Shown one piece after another: positions 1-5,229 of a stretch of 7,228 nucleotides of DNA (its first letter is position 1; each line of letters begins with the position of its first letter). Made by a program: the position numbers and the translations under genes. The notes beneath the pieces were generated by a model, which saw only the letters and a program-made list of their open reading frames with translations, did no database searches and was not told the origin of the DNA. The stretch spans positions 341 to 7,568 of the forward strand of contig DEEW01000050.1 of assembly GCA_002350465.1 (NCBI GenBank). The letters are read 5' to 3'. The DNA comes from Lachnospiraceae bacterium UBA2868. Lineage in GTDB: Bacteria > Bacillota_A > Clostridia > Lachnospirales > Lachnospiraceae.

Positions 1-999
1 AATTACTCCTGGATGTATGGCCGTGACCAGTATAAATCCTCAATAGATCATGCAGAGAATCTTGCTGATCCCGCTCTGGGTCTTGATCTGGACTGCATCA
101 GAAAAAACATCATTCTTAATACAGGCGACGGTACACTTCCGATGGTGCCCGTTTTCGCGAACACATATGGAATGCTTGTTAACAAGACACTTTTCGAGAA
201 GGAAGGATTGAAGGTTCCTACAACATATAAGGAATTGCTCGATGTCTGCAATGCGTTCCGCCAAAAGGGTTACAAGAATCCTTTGATGGGTTTCTCCAAG
301 AAGGAGACGACATCGCTTTTCACACTGAGCATCTATCCTTACTTCTGCAGCACTGTGGCTAATGATGCTGAGGCCGTCAAGAATCTCAATTCCCTTGATG
401 CTTCAGCCGGAAAGTATATGAGACCTGCGCTTGAGAAGATGAAGCAGTTCATGGATGAGGGCATTGTGGACCTTGCAGCGTGTGATGAGATCGAGAATAA
501 CTACGATGCCGTAATACTCCGCTTCTTTGAGGGTGATGTGCCCATGATGACATGCTCAGGCGACACCGTATCAGGAACGAAAAAGCGTGAAAGCCGTTCG
601 GAGGCATTCATCGCGAATCCCTTCACATACGCTTTCGTACCTATCCCGATGTCGGATGAAGGCGCGTATTTCCTTGACATTCCCAACCTGCAGTTTTCCG
701 TCAACAAGTCCAGCTCCAATCTGGCGATGGCAAACGAATTCATGCGTTTCCTGATTACTTCACAGCAGCTGAATGAGATGGCGCAGAACAAGGGACTTAT
801 GCCGCCGACTAAGGATCTGTCTTTTAACAACATGTATGCAGCATTCGGAAACGTTCCTGAATCCCGCATTCTGTCACCGGAAGTGATCGGATTGACAGAT
901 GATGCGGTCATACAGTTAAGACAGGCAAGTTATAATGTCGGTACCGGCAAGATGTCCATTGATGAAGCAATTGCCGGTTACGGCTCATTCAGTCAGTGA
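1..999 (+). CDS. ABC transporter extracellular solute-binding protein, family 1 (5'-truncated)
   Basis: The reading frame is open to the left window edge (N-Y-S-W precede the first ATG at 13), so the true start and the expected lipoprotein signal lie outside; 332 residues are visible. The text fits family 1 (UgpB/MalE-like) solute-binding proteins, which capture sugars or oligosaccharides outside the membrane and pass them to an ABC permease. Family-like stretches, numbered from the ATG at 13, include FANTYGMLVNKTLFEKEGL (about 48-66, the strand and helix where these proteins describe a guessed-open pocket), VPTTYKELLDVCNAF, a late FVPIPMSDEG segment, and the C-terminal helix pattern ANEFMRFLITSQQLNEMAQ followed by GLMPPTK, typical of the closing lobe. 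Substrate cannot be read from sequence. The permease genes are not in the window; they may lie upstream. The stop overlaps the end of the opposing radical SAM gene by 11 bases and no clear terminator follows. The family call is firm; sugar specificity is inference. Confidence 0.9.
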   Translation, partial: NYSWMYGRDQYKSSIDHAENLADPALGLDLDCIRKNIILNTGDGTLPMVPVFANTYGMLVNKTLFEKEGLKVPTTYKELLDVCNAFRQKGYKNPLMGFSKKETTSLFTLSIYPYFCSTVANDAEAVKNLNSLDASAGKYMRPALEKMKQFMDEGIVDLAACDEIENNYDAVILRFFEGDVPMMTCSGDTVSGTKKRESRSEAFIANPFTYAFVPIPMSDEGAYFLDIPNLQFSVNKSSSNLAMANEFMRFLITSQQLNEMAQNKGLMPPTKDLSFNNMYAAFGNVPESRILSPEVIGLTDDAVIQLRQASYNVGTGKMSIDEAIAGYGSFSQ

Positions 1000-1762
1000 C
1001 AACTCCCTTGTAGTTCTTCAGCAGATCGATGATATCGGTCTCATAAACATTTCCGTTCATCAGATCTACGGATCCGTCCGGGGAGAATGAGACTGCTCTG
1101 ACATCTGTCGGATCGTCCTCATATGGGGATGATGTCATCGTGTTCTCACCGAAGTATTCTCCGAGATACTTAAGAGCGTTGCCTTCAGGGAATATGATGT
1201 TGCCCTGTCCCACAGGAATGTTCAGATGTGAGAACTGACTTAAGATCTCCCTTGTCCTGATGTTGTAAGGGTTATCATCCTCACGGCTCACAAGCCATGC
1301 AGGTGATAGTTCTGCAGGTATGCCTTCTTTTACAATGCTCTCTGCGAAAAGCATTACCGGCTCCATGGGAATCGTCTCCTGATGGAACGCATCAACTGAT
1401 AAGAGCAGGTCATTTACTCCGCATCCGGCAAGCTTTTTTGCCACTTCAGAGATCTTCTCCCCGGACTTTGAGAAGTATCCGTTAGTGATCAGCTGTCTGT
1501 CGGGAATGCCCATCTCTTTTGCAGTCTGGTGGATGGCATAGATCACCTCAGGATAAAGAAGAGGCTCACCGCCGAAAGTCATCAGAGACTTGATCTGAAA
1601 GTGTCTGCAGATTTTTCTGACAGCATCAGTTGCCACATCAGCATCGATGTGTCCCGTGCAGTTTACATGATCTCCTTCCGAACAGTGCCTGCATCTTCCG
1701 GTGCATGCCATTGTGACAGCGAATTCGATCCTGTCCAAGTTTTTAAGATAGTCGTGAAACAT
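989..1762 (-). CDS. Radical SAM protein without auxiliary-cluster cysteines
   Basis: This 257-residue protein binds a 4Fe-4S cluster and S-adenosylmethionine for radical chemistry; its substrate is unknown. From the chosen start the cluster motif is C20-x3-C24-x2-C27 (CTGRCRHC), then GGEP at about 64-67 (SAM binding), LITNGYF at 91-97 and SVDAFHQE at 122-129. The C-terminal segment SFSPDGSVDL...GNVYETDIIDLLKNY (about 225-251) has the outline of SPASM/twitch tails (PDG-x-V ... GN-I-x-E ... I), but the cysteines that would hold an auxiliary cluster there are absent. The ATG at 1762 is preferred because AAAGGAGG sits at 1773-1780 with about 10 bases to the start; an in-frame TTG at 1792 would place that site inside the gene. 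The 3' end overlaps the solute-binding gene by 11 bases. No partner peptide gene is recognisable next to it. The superfamily is certain; the reaction is not known. Confidence 0.93.
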   Translation of the reverse strand: MFHDYLKNLDRIEFAVTMACTGRCRHCSEGDHVNCTGHIDADVATDAVRKICRHFQIKSLMTFGGEPLLYPEVIYAIHQTAKEMGIPDRQLITNGYFSKSGEKISEVAKKLAGCGVNDLLLSVDAFHQETIPMEPVMLFAESIVKEGIPAELSPAWLVSREDDNPYNIRTREILSQFSHLNIPVGQGNIIFPEGNALKYLGEYFGENTMTSSPYEDDPTDVRAVSFSPDGSVDLMNGNVYETDIIDLLKNYKGVVTD

Positions 1763-1772
1763 AAAAAAAGAA

Positions 1773-1780
1773 CCTCCTTT
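1773..1780 (-). promoter_or_regulatory. Strong ribosome binding site of the radical SAM gene
   Basis: Read on the minus strand this is AAAGGAGG, close to the full anti-16S complement, about 10 bases before the ATG at 1762. It decides the start against the upstream in-frame TTG at 1792. Part of it is complementary to an upstream leader stretch (plus-strand 1847-1854). Confidence 0.85.
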
Positions 1781-1798
1781 CACGAACAGCAAAACCTT

Positions 1799-1817
1799 TC
1801 ACGGCATTAAGCCGTGA
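1799..1817 (-). repeat. Perfect 7-bp hairpin in the radical SAM leader
   Basis: TCACGGC (1799-1805), loop ATTAA, GCCGTGA (1811-1817) form a perfect stem. It lies 36 bases upstream of the radical SAM start codon. No run of T follows on either strand, so it does not look like an intrinsic terminator. It could be an mRNA secondary structure or a protein site. Confidence 0.55.
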
Positions 1818-1868
1818 TCCTCTTTGTCATTCATGATGAGATTCTAAGGTTCTTATCATTATTAACCC

Positions 1869-1880
1869 CGCCTTAAGGCG
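1869..1880. repeat. 12-base perfect palindrome CGCCTTAAGGCG
   Basis: The sequence is its own reverse complement and lies in the middle of the divergent intergenic region. As RNA it could form only a 4-bp stem with a UUAA loop. As DNA it has the form of a small symmetrical protein site. Its role is unknown. Confidence 0.4.
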
Positions 1881-1887
1881 TCGCGGA

Positions 1888-1917
1888 AGCAGAATGCGAA
1901 TAACTAATTACTCTGCT
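1888..1917 (-). repeat. Inverted repeat AGCAGA / TCTGCT in the divergent region
   Basis: AGCAGA at 1888-1893 and TCTGCT at 1912-1917 are exact reverse complements. In the minus-strand transcript the stem could extend to 8 pairs with one G-U pair, closing a loop of about 14 bases. If the minus-strand promoter proposed at 1920-1948 is real, this hairpin would form at the 5' end of the radical SAM mRNA. Confidence 0.35.
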
Positions 1918-1919
1918 AC

Positions 1920-1948
1920 ATTAAATAGTCTAACATCTTACATGTTAT
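1920..1948 (-). promoter_or_regulatory. Candidate promoter for the radical SAM gene
   Basis: On the minus strand, TTTAAT (plus 1920-1925, 5 of 6 against TATAAT) is preceded after 17 bases by ATAACA (plus 1943-1948, 4 of 6 against TTGACA). Transcription would begin near 1913, giving a leader of about 150 bases. Its -35 shares bases with the plus-strand extended -10, so the two promoters would exclude each other. The match is moderate. Confidence 0.35.
1931..1947. promoter_or_regulatory. Inverted repeat TAACAT-N5-ATGTTA over the divergent promoters
   Basis: TAACAT (1931-1936), spacer CTTAC, ATGTTA (1942-1947) form a perfect 6-bp dyad. It overlaps the extended -10 for the membrane protein gene and the -35 of the candidate radical SAM promoter. 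A regulator bound here could affect both. No specific regulator is recognised, and such AT-rich dyads also arise by chance. Confidence 0.35.
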
Positions 1949-1951
1949 AAT
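1943..1951 (+). promoter_or_regulatory. Extended -10 promoter TGTTATAAT for the membrane protein gene
   Basis: TG-n-TATAAT is a perfect extended -10 (TATAAT at 1946-1951). No good -35 is seen at 17 bases (AAATAG at 1923-1928), which extended -10 promoters tolerate. Transcription should start near 1957-1959, at or next to the ATG at 1959, leaving essentially no leader. Confidence 0.65.
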
Positions 1952-1958
1952 TTCAAGG

Positions 1959-3527
1959 ATGAGCGAAGAAAAGAGATTTACAGAAGAACAGAAGAAACTG
2001 TTTGAAAAGTCAGGCGCGAAGAACGACTGGAAAGTCGGTCTGTTTTTCATCTTCGTTTTTCTTTTGATCATTGGGATTAATATATTCTGCCGTTATAACG
2101 ATCACCGTAAGCTGGAAGAAATGGAGTTTGCAGAAGGAATCGTAACTTCAAGCAGCACCCGTGAAGAGTGGATCGGAAACAAGAGGCGATATGTTGATTC
2201 GATCACCGTCGAATATACTCCTGAGGGTTCTGATACAAAGCACCATTTCTACGATTCAGATGGTCCTTATGAGTTCATCCATCAGGGAGATGTCATAGGC
2301 GTTTACTATGAGAAAAGGAACCCGGACAAGGCCATTATCGCTAAGACCGACTGGATCACCAAAAAATATGTCCGTGCGGATATTAATTACGAAGCAGCAT
2401 TAATAGTGTCGGTTTTCCCGCTGGGTATCGGAATATTCTTTTTCGCTGAGGAATTGACCGTCAGAAAGAATATTAGAAAAGGCAAGTTCAAACTTAAGAA
2501 TGGCGACGGTCTTTATCCTGACGAGAACCTTCACGAGCTCTCGCGAATGTCCAATTACAAGAGATCCTGGAACGGTGCTTGGATCGGACTCTCGTGTCTA
2601 TATGCATTTTTCATGTTCATGGGAATTGCATGGATAGTAATCTCTCTTACTTCAAATAAAAGCGAAGATTCCGGATTACTAATAGGCGGCATAATTGTTG
2701 TCATTCTGGCACAGGGCTGTCCTCTGGGCATATTCTTAACGATGCGTTCCATATTCAGGAAAAAGCGTAATTTCATAAAGGGCTTTATGGCAGATGATGC
2801 CACCAGGATCTATAAAGACCGGGAAAAGGCAGCCGGAGTCTTATGGAAGCATGTAAAACACTTCATGGAGGCAGAGACTGCCTGGAGCAGATACAAGTAC
2901 GACTATTCCAGGCTATGGCTCGAAAAATATGAAGACAAGTTAGAAAAGTTTCTGGACCATGACGCCAAGCCCGCATCTGAACCTGTTCCGGAAAAGGAGC
3001 CTGAAGTGCCTTTCCCGTCCACAAACCACATTATCACGCATCCCGATATGTGGTCAGATATTACTGTTAGCGAGATCCCCAAATACTTGAGAGATCTTGC
3101 AAAAAAGTACAACATGCATTTCAAACTTATTACTGATATTGAAATGGCCATGTTTAACGAAAAATGTTGTCTTATACTCGGCATAGACCGTGATGACGGA
3201 GTAATAATGAGCATGACATTTCTTGAGAACGGAAGAAGAGTTGAATATCCCGTTAATAATTATCTTGTAGTGAAGTTTGATGATTCAGACAGGGAAGGCA
3301 TAGATCTTAAGTGGAATCACATATCAAAAAAGATCAGGAATGAACTAATAATTCTCTCACGGGGATTAGACAGTAAGTGGAGTTCTCTTTTGGAAGGCGA
3401 TATGAGCTGGTTTGAAGGATTTAAGAACTCTCCCTGGTGTCATGAGAGGCATTGCTATATCGAAGAGCGGAACAAGATCTTAGATGAGATCATTGCCTGG
3501 CAGCAGGGCCGGTTAAAAAGGCGGTAA
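1959..3527 (+). CDS. DUF3592-type membrane protein with cytoplasmic C-terminal domain
   Basis: The 522-residue protein has four likely membrane segments, at about residues 26-44, 144-163, 206-230 and 238-262. Residues 55-130 between the first two resemble DUF3592: EGIVTSSST, a V-x-YTPEG strand, then GDVIGVYYEKRNPDKAII, matching that family's G-D-x-V-x-V-x-Y-x-P-x-nP ending. Basic residues flanking the segments suggest the N-terminus is inside, the DUF3592 domain outside, and residues 263-522 inside. The C-terminal part has a charged helical stretch (about 265-335), a Pro/Glu-rich linker (338-353) and a mixed alpha/beta domain (360-522), rich in Trp, that I do not recognise. The ATG at 1959 is the only reasonable start: an in-frame stop lies at 1926-1928, and the next Met is residue 55, beyond the first membrane segment. 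There is no spaced Shine-Dalgarno sequence, and the promoter abuts the ATG. Function is unknown; a membrane-linked sensory or accessory role is only a guess. Confidence 0.85.
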   Translation: MSEEKRFTEEQKKLFEKSGAKNDWKVGLFFIFVFLLIIGINIFCRYNDHRKLEEMEFAEGIVTSSSTREEWIGNKRRYVDSITVEYTPEGSDTKHHFYDSDGPYEFIHQGDVIGVYYEKRNPDKAIIAKTDWITKKYVRADINYEAALIVSVFPLGIGIFFFAEELTVRKNIRKGKFKLKNGDGLYPDENLHELSRMSNYKRSWNGAWIGLSCLYAFFMFMGIAWIVISLTSNKSEDSGLLIGGIIVVILAQGCPLGIFLTMRSIFRKKRNFIKGFMADDATRIYKDREKAAGVLWKHVKHFMEAETAWSRYKYDYSRLWLEKYEDKLEKFLDHDAKPASEPVPEKEPEVPFPSTNHIITHPDMWSDITVSEIPKYLRDLAKKYNMHFKLITDIEMAMFNEKCCLILGIDRDDGVIMSMTFLENGRRVEYPVNNYLVVKFDDSDREGIDLKWNHISKKIRNELIILSRGLDSKWSSLLEGDMSWFEGFKNSPWCHERHCYIEERNKILDEIIAWQQGRLKRR

Positions 3528-3534
3528 ACGGTGC

Positions 3535-3547
3535 TTGAACTGTTCAA
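3535..3547. repeat. Dyad TTGAAC-T-GTTCAA upstream of the regulator gene
   Basis: TTGAAC and GTTCAA flank one central T, a perfect 6-bp dyad starting 8 bases after the membrane protein stop codon. It overlaps the candidate -35 (3543-3548) of the downstream promoter and abuts a second dyad at 3547-3569. It could be a protein site. Confidence 0.4.
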
Positions 3548-3571
3548 ATATCGGCGGTTTTCCGATATTAT
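3543..3571 (+). promoter_or_regulatory. Candidate promoter for the four-gene cluster
   Basis: TTCAAA (3543-3548, 4 of 6 against TTGACA), a 17-base spacer and TATTAT (3566-3571, 5 of 6 against TATAAT) form a plausible sigma-A promoter. Transcription would start near 3578, leaving a leader of about 28 bases with AGGAG at 3592-3596 before the ATG at 3606. It would drive the regulator and probably the three genes after it. Confidence 0.5.
3547..3569. promoter_or_regulatory. 8-bp perfect dyad in the promoter spacer, candidate operator
   Basis: AATATCGG (3547-3554), a 7-base centre, and CCGATATT (3562-3569) are exact reverse complements. The dyad fills the space between the candidate -35 and -10 and runs into the -10. 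This is a usual operator position for self-repressing XRE regulators, and the next gene encodes one. No T-run follows, so a terminator for the upstream gene is less likely. Confidence 0.45.
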
Positions 3572-3605
3572 ATGGTCATAAGATTGGGGATAGGAGAATT
3601 CGAAA

Positions 3606-4268
3606 ATGGATACAAAGATTGCCGAGAATTTAAAGAAGCTTAGAGAAAAGCATTCGCTCACTCAGGAGGCACTCGCAATGGAGCTGGGTGTTCCGGAGCT
3701 CATCATCTATAAATGGGAGGCAGCGCGTCTCCCGGTGGATTACAAAGTGTTATTAAAGATCGCAGAATTTTACAACGTTCCTGTAGATTCGATATTAGGT
3801 GGTGAAGCGGATGATTACCGCAAGAATTCCAAATCTGACAAGGTGTCTTTTACCTGTAAGGTTTGTGGCGGAACTCTTGTGTATGACTATGCCGCTGCCA
3901 CCTGCAAGTGCGCGAACTGCGGAAACAAGTGGGCTGTAGCAGAGCTCTACCCAAAGTATGCACATGTTATTGCGACTGTTAACAAGGCCAGCAGGGTATT
4001 GAACGGTAAGACAGTACTGGCTTCAGCTGATGAAGCGAAGCTCCTGTTCAGTCAGGCTATAGTAGAGTGCAATAAGTTTAATGATGTATTATCCGCAGAG
4101 ATCATTAAGATCTGTGATAAGGGACTGAAAGAAGCTGAAAAGCTTGAGGTCTATTGCAGAGGCAAGTATTTCTTTGATAACAAGGCATATAAGAGTGCTT
4201 TGAATGAGCTTGTGAAGGTCCCCGGCTACAGAGATGCGGATGAGCTGGTCAAACGCTGCAGGAGATAA
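3606..4268 (+). CDS. XRE-family regulator with zinc ribbon and C-terminal helical repeat
   Basis: The 220-residue protein begins with a Cro/C1-type helix-turn-helix at about residues 5-65: NLKKLREKHSLTQEALAMELGV, then IIYKWEAARLPVDYKVLLKIAEFYNVPVDSIL, which keeps the typical K-W-E and the closing x-x-D-x-IL. A zinc ribbon follows, with two C-x2-C knuckles, C84/C87 and C102/C105, plus C100. The rest (about 113-220) is helical and ends in VPGYRDADELVKRCRR, matching the G-Y-x-D-a-d-e-L-x-x-C ending of degenerate TPR-like repeats common in Clostridia proteins. The start is supported by AGGAG nine bases upstream. It is likely a cytoplasmic DNA-binding regulator. A dyad lies in its own promoter, so self-regulation is plausible. 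What it senses is unknown. It lies 19 bases before the dihydrouridine synthase gene. Confidence 0.88.
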   Translation: MDTKIAENLKKLREKHSLTQEALAMELGVPELIIYKWEAARLPVDYKVLLKIAEFYNVPVDSILGGEADDYRKNSKSDKVSFTCKVCGGTLVYDYAAATCKCANCGNKWAVAELYPKYAHVIATVNKASRVLNGKTVLASADEAKLLFSQAIVECNKFNDVLSAEIIKICDKGLKEAEKLEVYCRGKYFFDNKAYKSALNELVKVPGYRDADELVKRCRR

Positions 4269-4287
4269 GCATTAAGCAGAAAAACGG

Positions 4288-5229
4288 ATGAATATCTATT
4301 TCGCGCCGCTTGAAGGCATTACAGGTTATATATTCCGCAACGCTTTCAATGAAATCTATGGTCATATCGACAAGTATTTTGCGCCCTTTATCTCGCCTTC
4401 CGAGAAATGTCCGTTGACACCCAGGGAGATGAAGGACCTGACACCTGAGAACAATCACGGGATCAATCTGATTCCGCAGATACTTACGTGCAGATCGGAA
4501 CACTTTATTGAAGCTGCGATAGAATTGAAGAAGATCGGTTATAACGAGATCAATCTTAATCTCGGATGTCCTTCAGGAACCGTATGTGCAAAAGGCAAAG
4601 GTGCAGGATTCCTGCCTCAGACTACGGAACTTCAGAAGTTCCTGGATGACATATATGCCTATTCTGAATCAGAAGGAACTAAGATCTCCATCAAGACGAG
4701 ATTAGGCTACTACTCTCCGGAAGAATTCTACGATCTTGCAGAGATATTTAATGGTTATCCCGTAAGCGAACTCATCGTTCATCCGAGGATACGGGGAGAC
4801 TTTTATAAGGGAGAACCCAGGAAAGAGTTTTTCGCATATGCTTTGGAACATGTGAAGTGCCCTCTTGTATATAACGGTGATATCAAGACTTTGGAAGGTT
4901 ATGATGAACTGCGCGCGAACTTCAACACTAAGCTTGATCCTGTAATGATTGGACGTGGTCTGATCTCAGATCCTTTGCTCGCGGATAAGCTCGGCGGTTC
5001 AGACGCGGGAAGTGATCCTGAAAGATTCAGGCTCTTTCATGATACCCTGTACCATGAGTATCAGAAGGTCATGTCGCCTGATATAAATGTCCTTTATAAG
5101 ATGAAGGAACTCTGGAGTTACTGGGCAGTTATGTTTGAAGATAACAGCCGTGATATAAAGAAGCTTCTTAAGACGAAGAAGTGCGCTGAATATGAAGATA
5201 TCGTTTATAGCAAGCTTCTTTTGAAGTAA
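4288..5229 (+). CDS. tRNA-dihydrouridine synthase (Dus family)
   Basis: The 313-residue protein is an FMN-dependent TIM-barrel enzyme that reduces particular uridines in tRNA to dihydrouridine with NAD(P)H. Visible motifs are FAPLEGITGYIFR at residues 5-17 (first FMN-binding strand), QIL at 64-66, EINLNLGCPSGTV at 87-99 with the expected catalytic cysteine C94, IKTRLG at 135-140 with lysine K136, VHPR at 164-167 with H165, YNGDI at 195-199, and IGRGLISDP at 221-229 (FMN phosphate region). All key residues of the family are present, and the length is normal. Which tRNA position it modifies cannot be read from the sequence. The stretch after GCP is KGKGAGFL, unlike the GACL of DusA. No strong Shine-Dalgarno sequence precedes the ATG; GGAG at 4261-4264 overlaps the end of the upstream gene, so translational coupling is possible. 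It sits second in the cluster. Confidence 0.95.
   Translation: MNIYFAPLEGITGYIFRNAFNEIYGHIDKYFAPFISPSEKCPLTPREMKDLTPENNHGINLIPQILTCRSEHFIEAAIELKKIGYNEINLNLGCPSGTVCAKGKGAGFLPQTTELQKFLDDIYAYSESEGTKISIKTRLGYYSPEEFYDLAEIFNGYPVSELIVHPRIRGDFYKGEPRKEFFAYALEHVKCPLVYNGDIKTLEGYDELRANFNTKLDPVMIGRGLISDPLLADKLGGSDAGSDPERFRLFHDTLYHEYQKVMSPDINVLYKMKELWSYWAVMFEDNSRDIKKLLKTKKCAEYEDIVYSKLLLK

Larger units (their letters stand above)
1768..1854 (-). repeat. Long-range inverted repeat that could mask the radical SAM ribosome binding site
   Basis: Plus-strand AAGAACCT at 1768-1775 is the exact reverse complement of AGGTTCTT at 1847-1854. In the minus-strand mRNA, the upstream AAGAACCU could pair with AGGUUCUU, covering the last bases of the Shine-Dalgarno sequence and the bases just after it. 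The 71 bases between contain the 7-bp hairpin at 1799-1817, which would bring the arms closer. The complementarity is seen directly; the regulatory role is inference. No known riboswitch class was recognised. Confidence 0.4.

Noticed and set aside
501..911. A 136-codon open frame on the minus strand within the solute-binding protein gene
   Set aside because: It lies wholly antisense to a well-supported gene, has no family-like sequence and no ribosome binding site that I could see.
1529..1810. A 93-codon plus-strand frame opposite the radical SAM gene
   Set aside because: It is antisense to the clear CxxxCxxC, GGEP-bearing frame and its composition looks like a shadow of it.
1763..1958. Known riboswitch (SAM, THF, cobalamin, fluoride) in the divergent region
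   Set aside because: The stems and loops do not match any consensus I can recall; only unexplained inverted repeats remain.
3030..3527. C-terminal domain of the membrane protein as an immunity protein of a toxin system
   Set aside because: The size and Trp-rich alpha/beta character recall some immunity domains, but there is no toxin gene nearby and no motif I can name.
3547..3569. Hairpin read as an intrinsic terminator for the membrane protein gene
   Set aside because: The 8-bp stem is AT-rich at its base, the downstream bases are ATATGGTCAT with no T-run, and its position inside a -35/-10 spacer fits an operator better.
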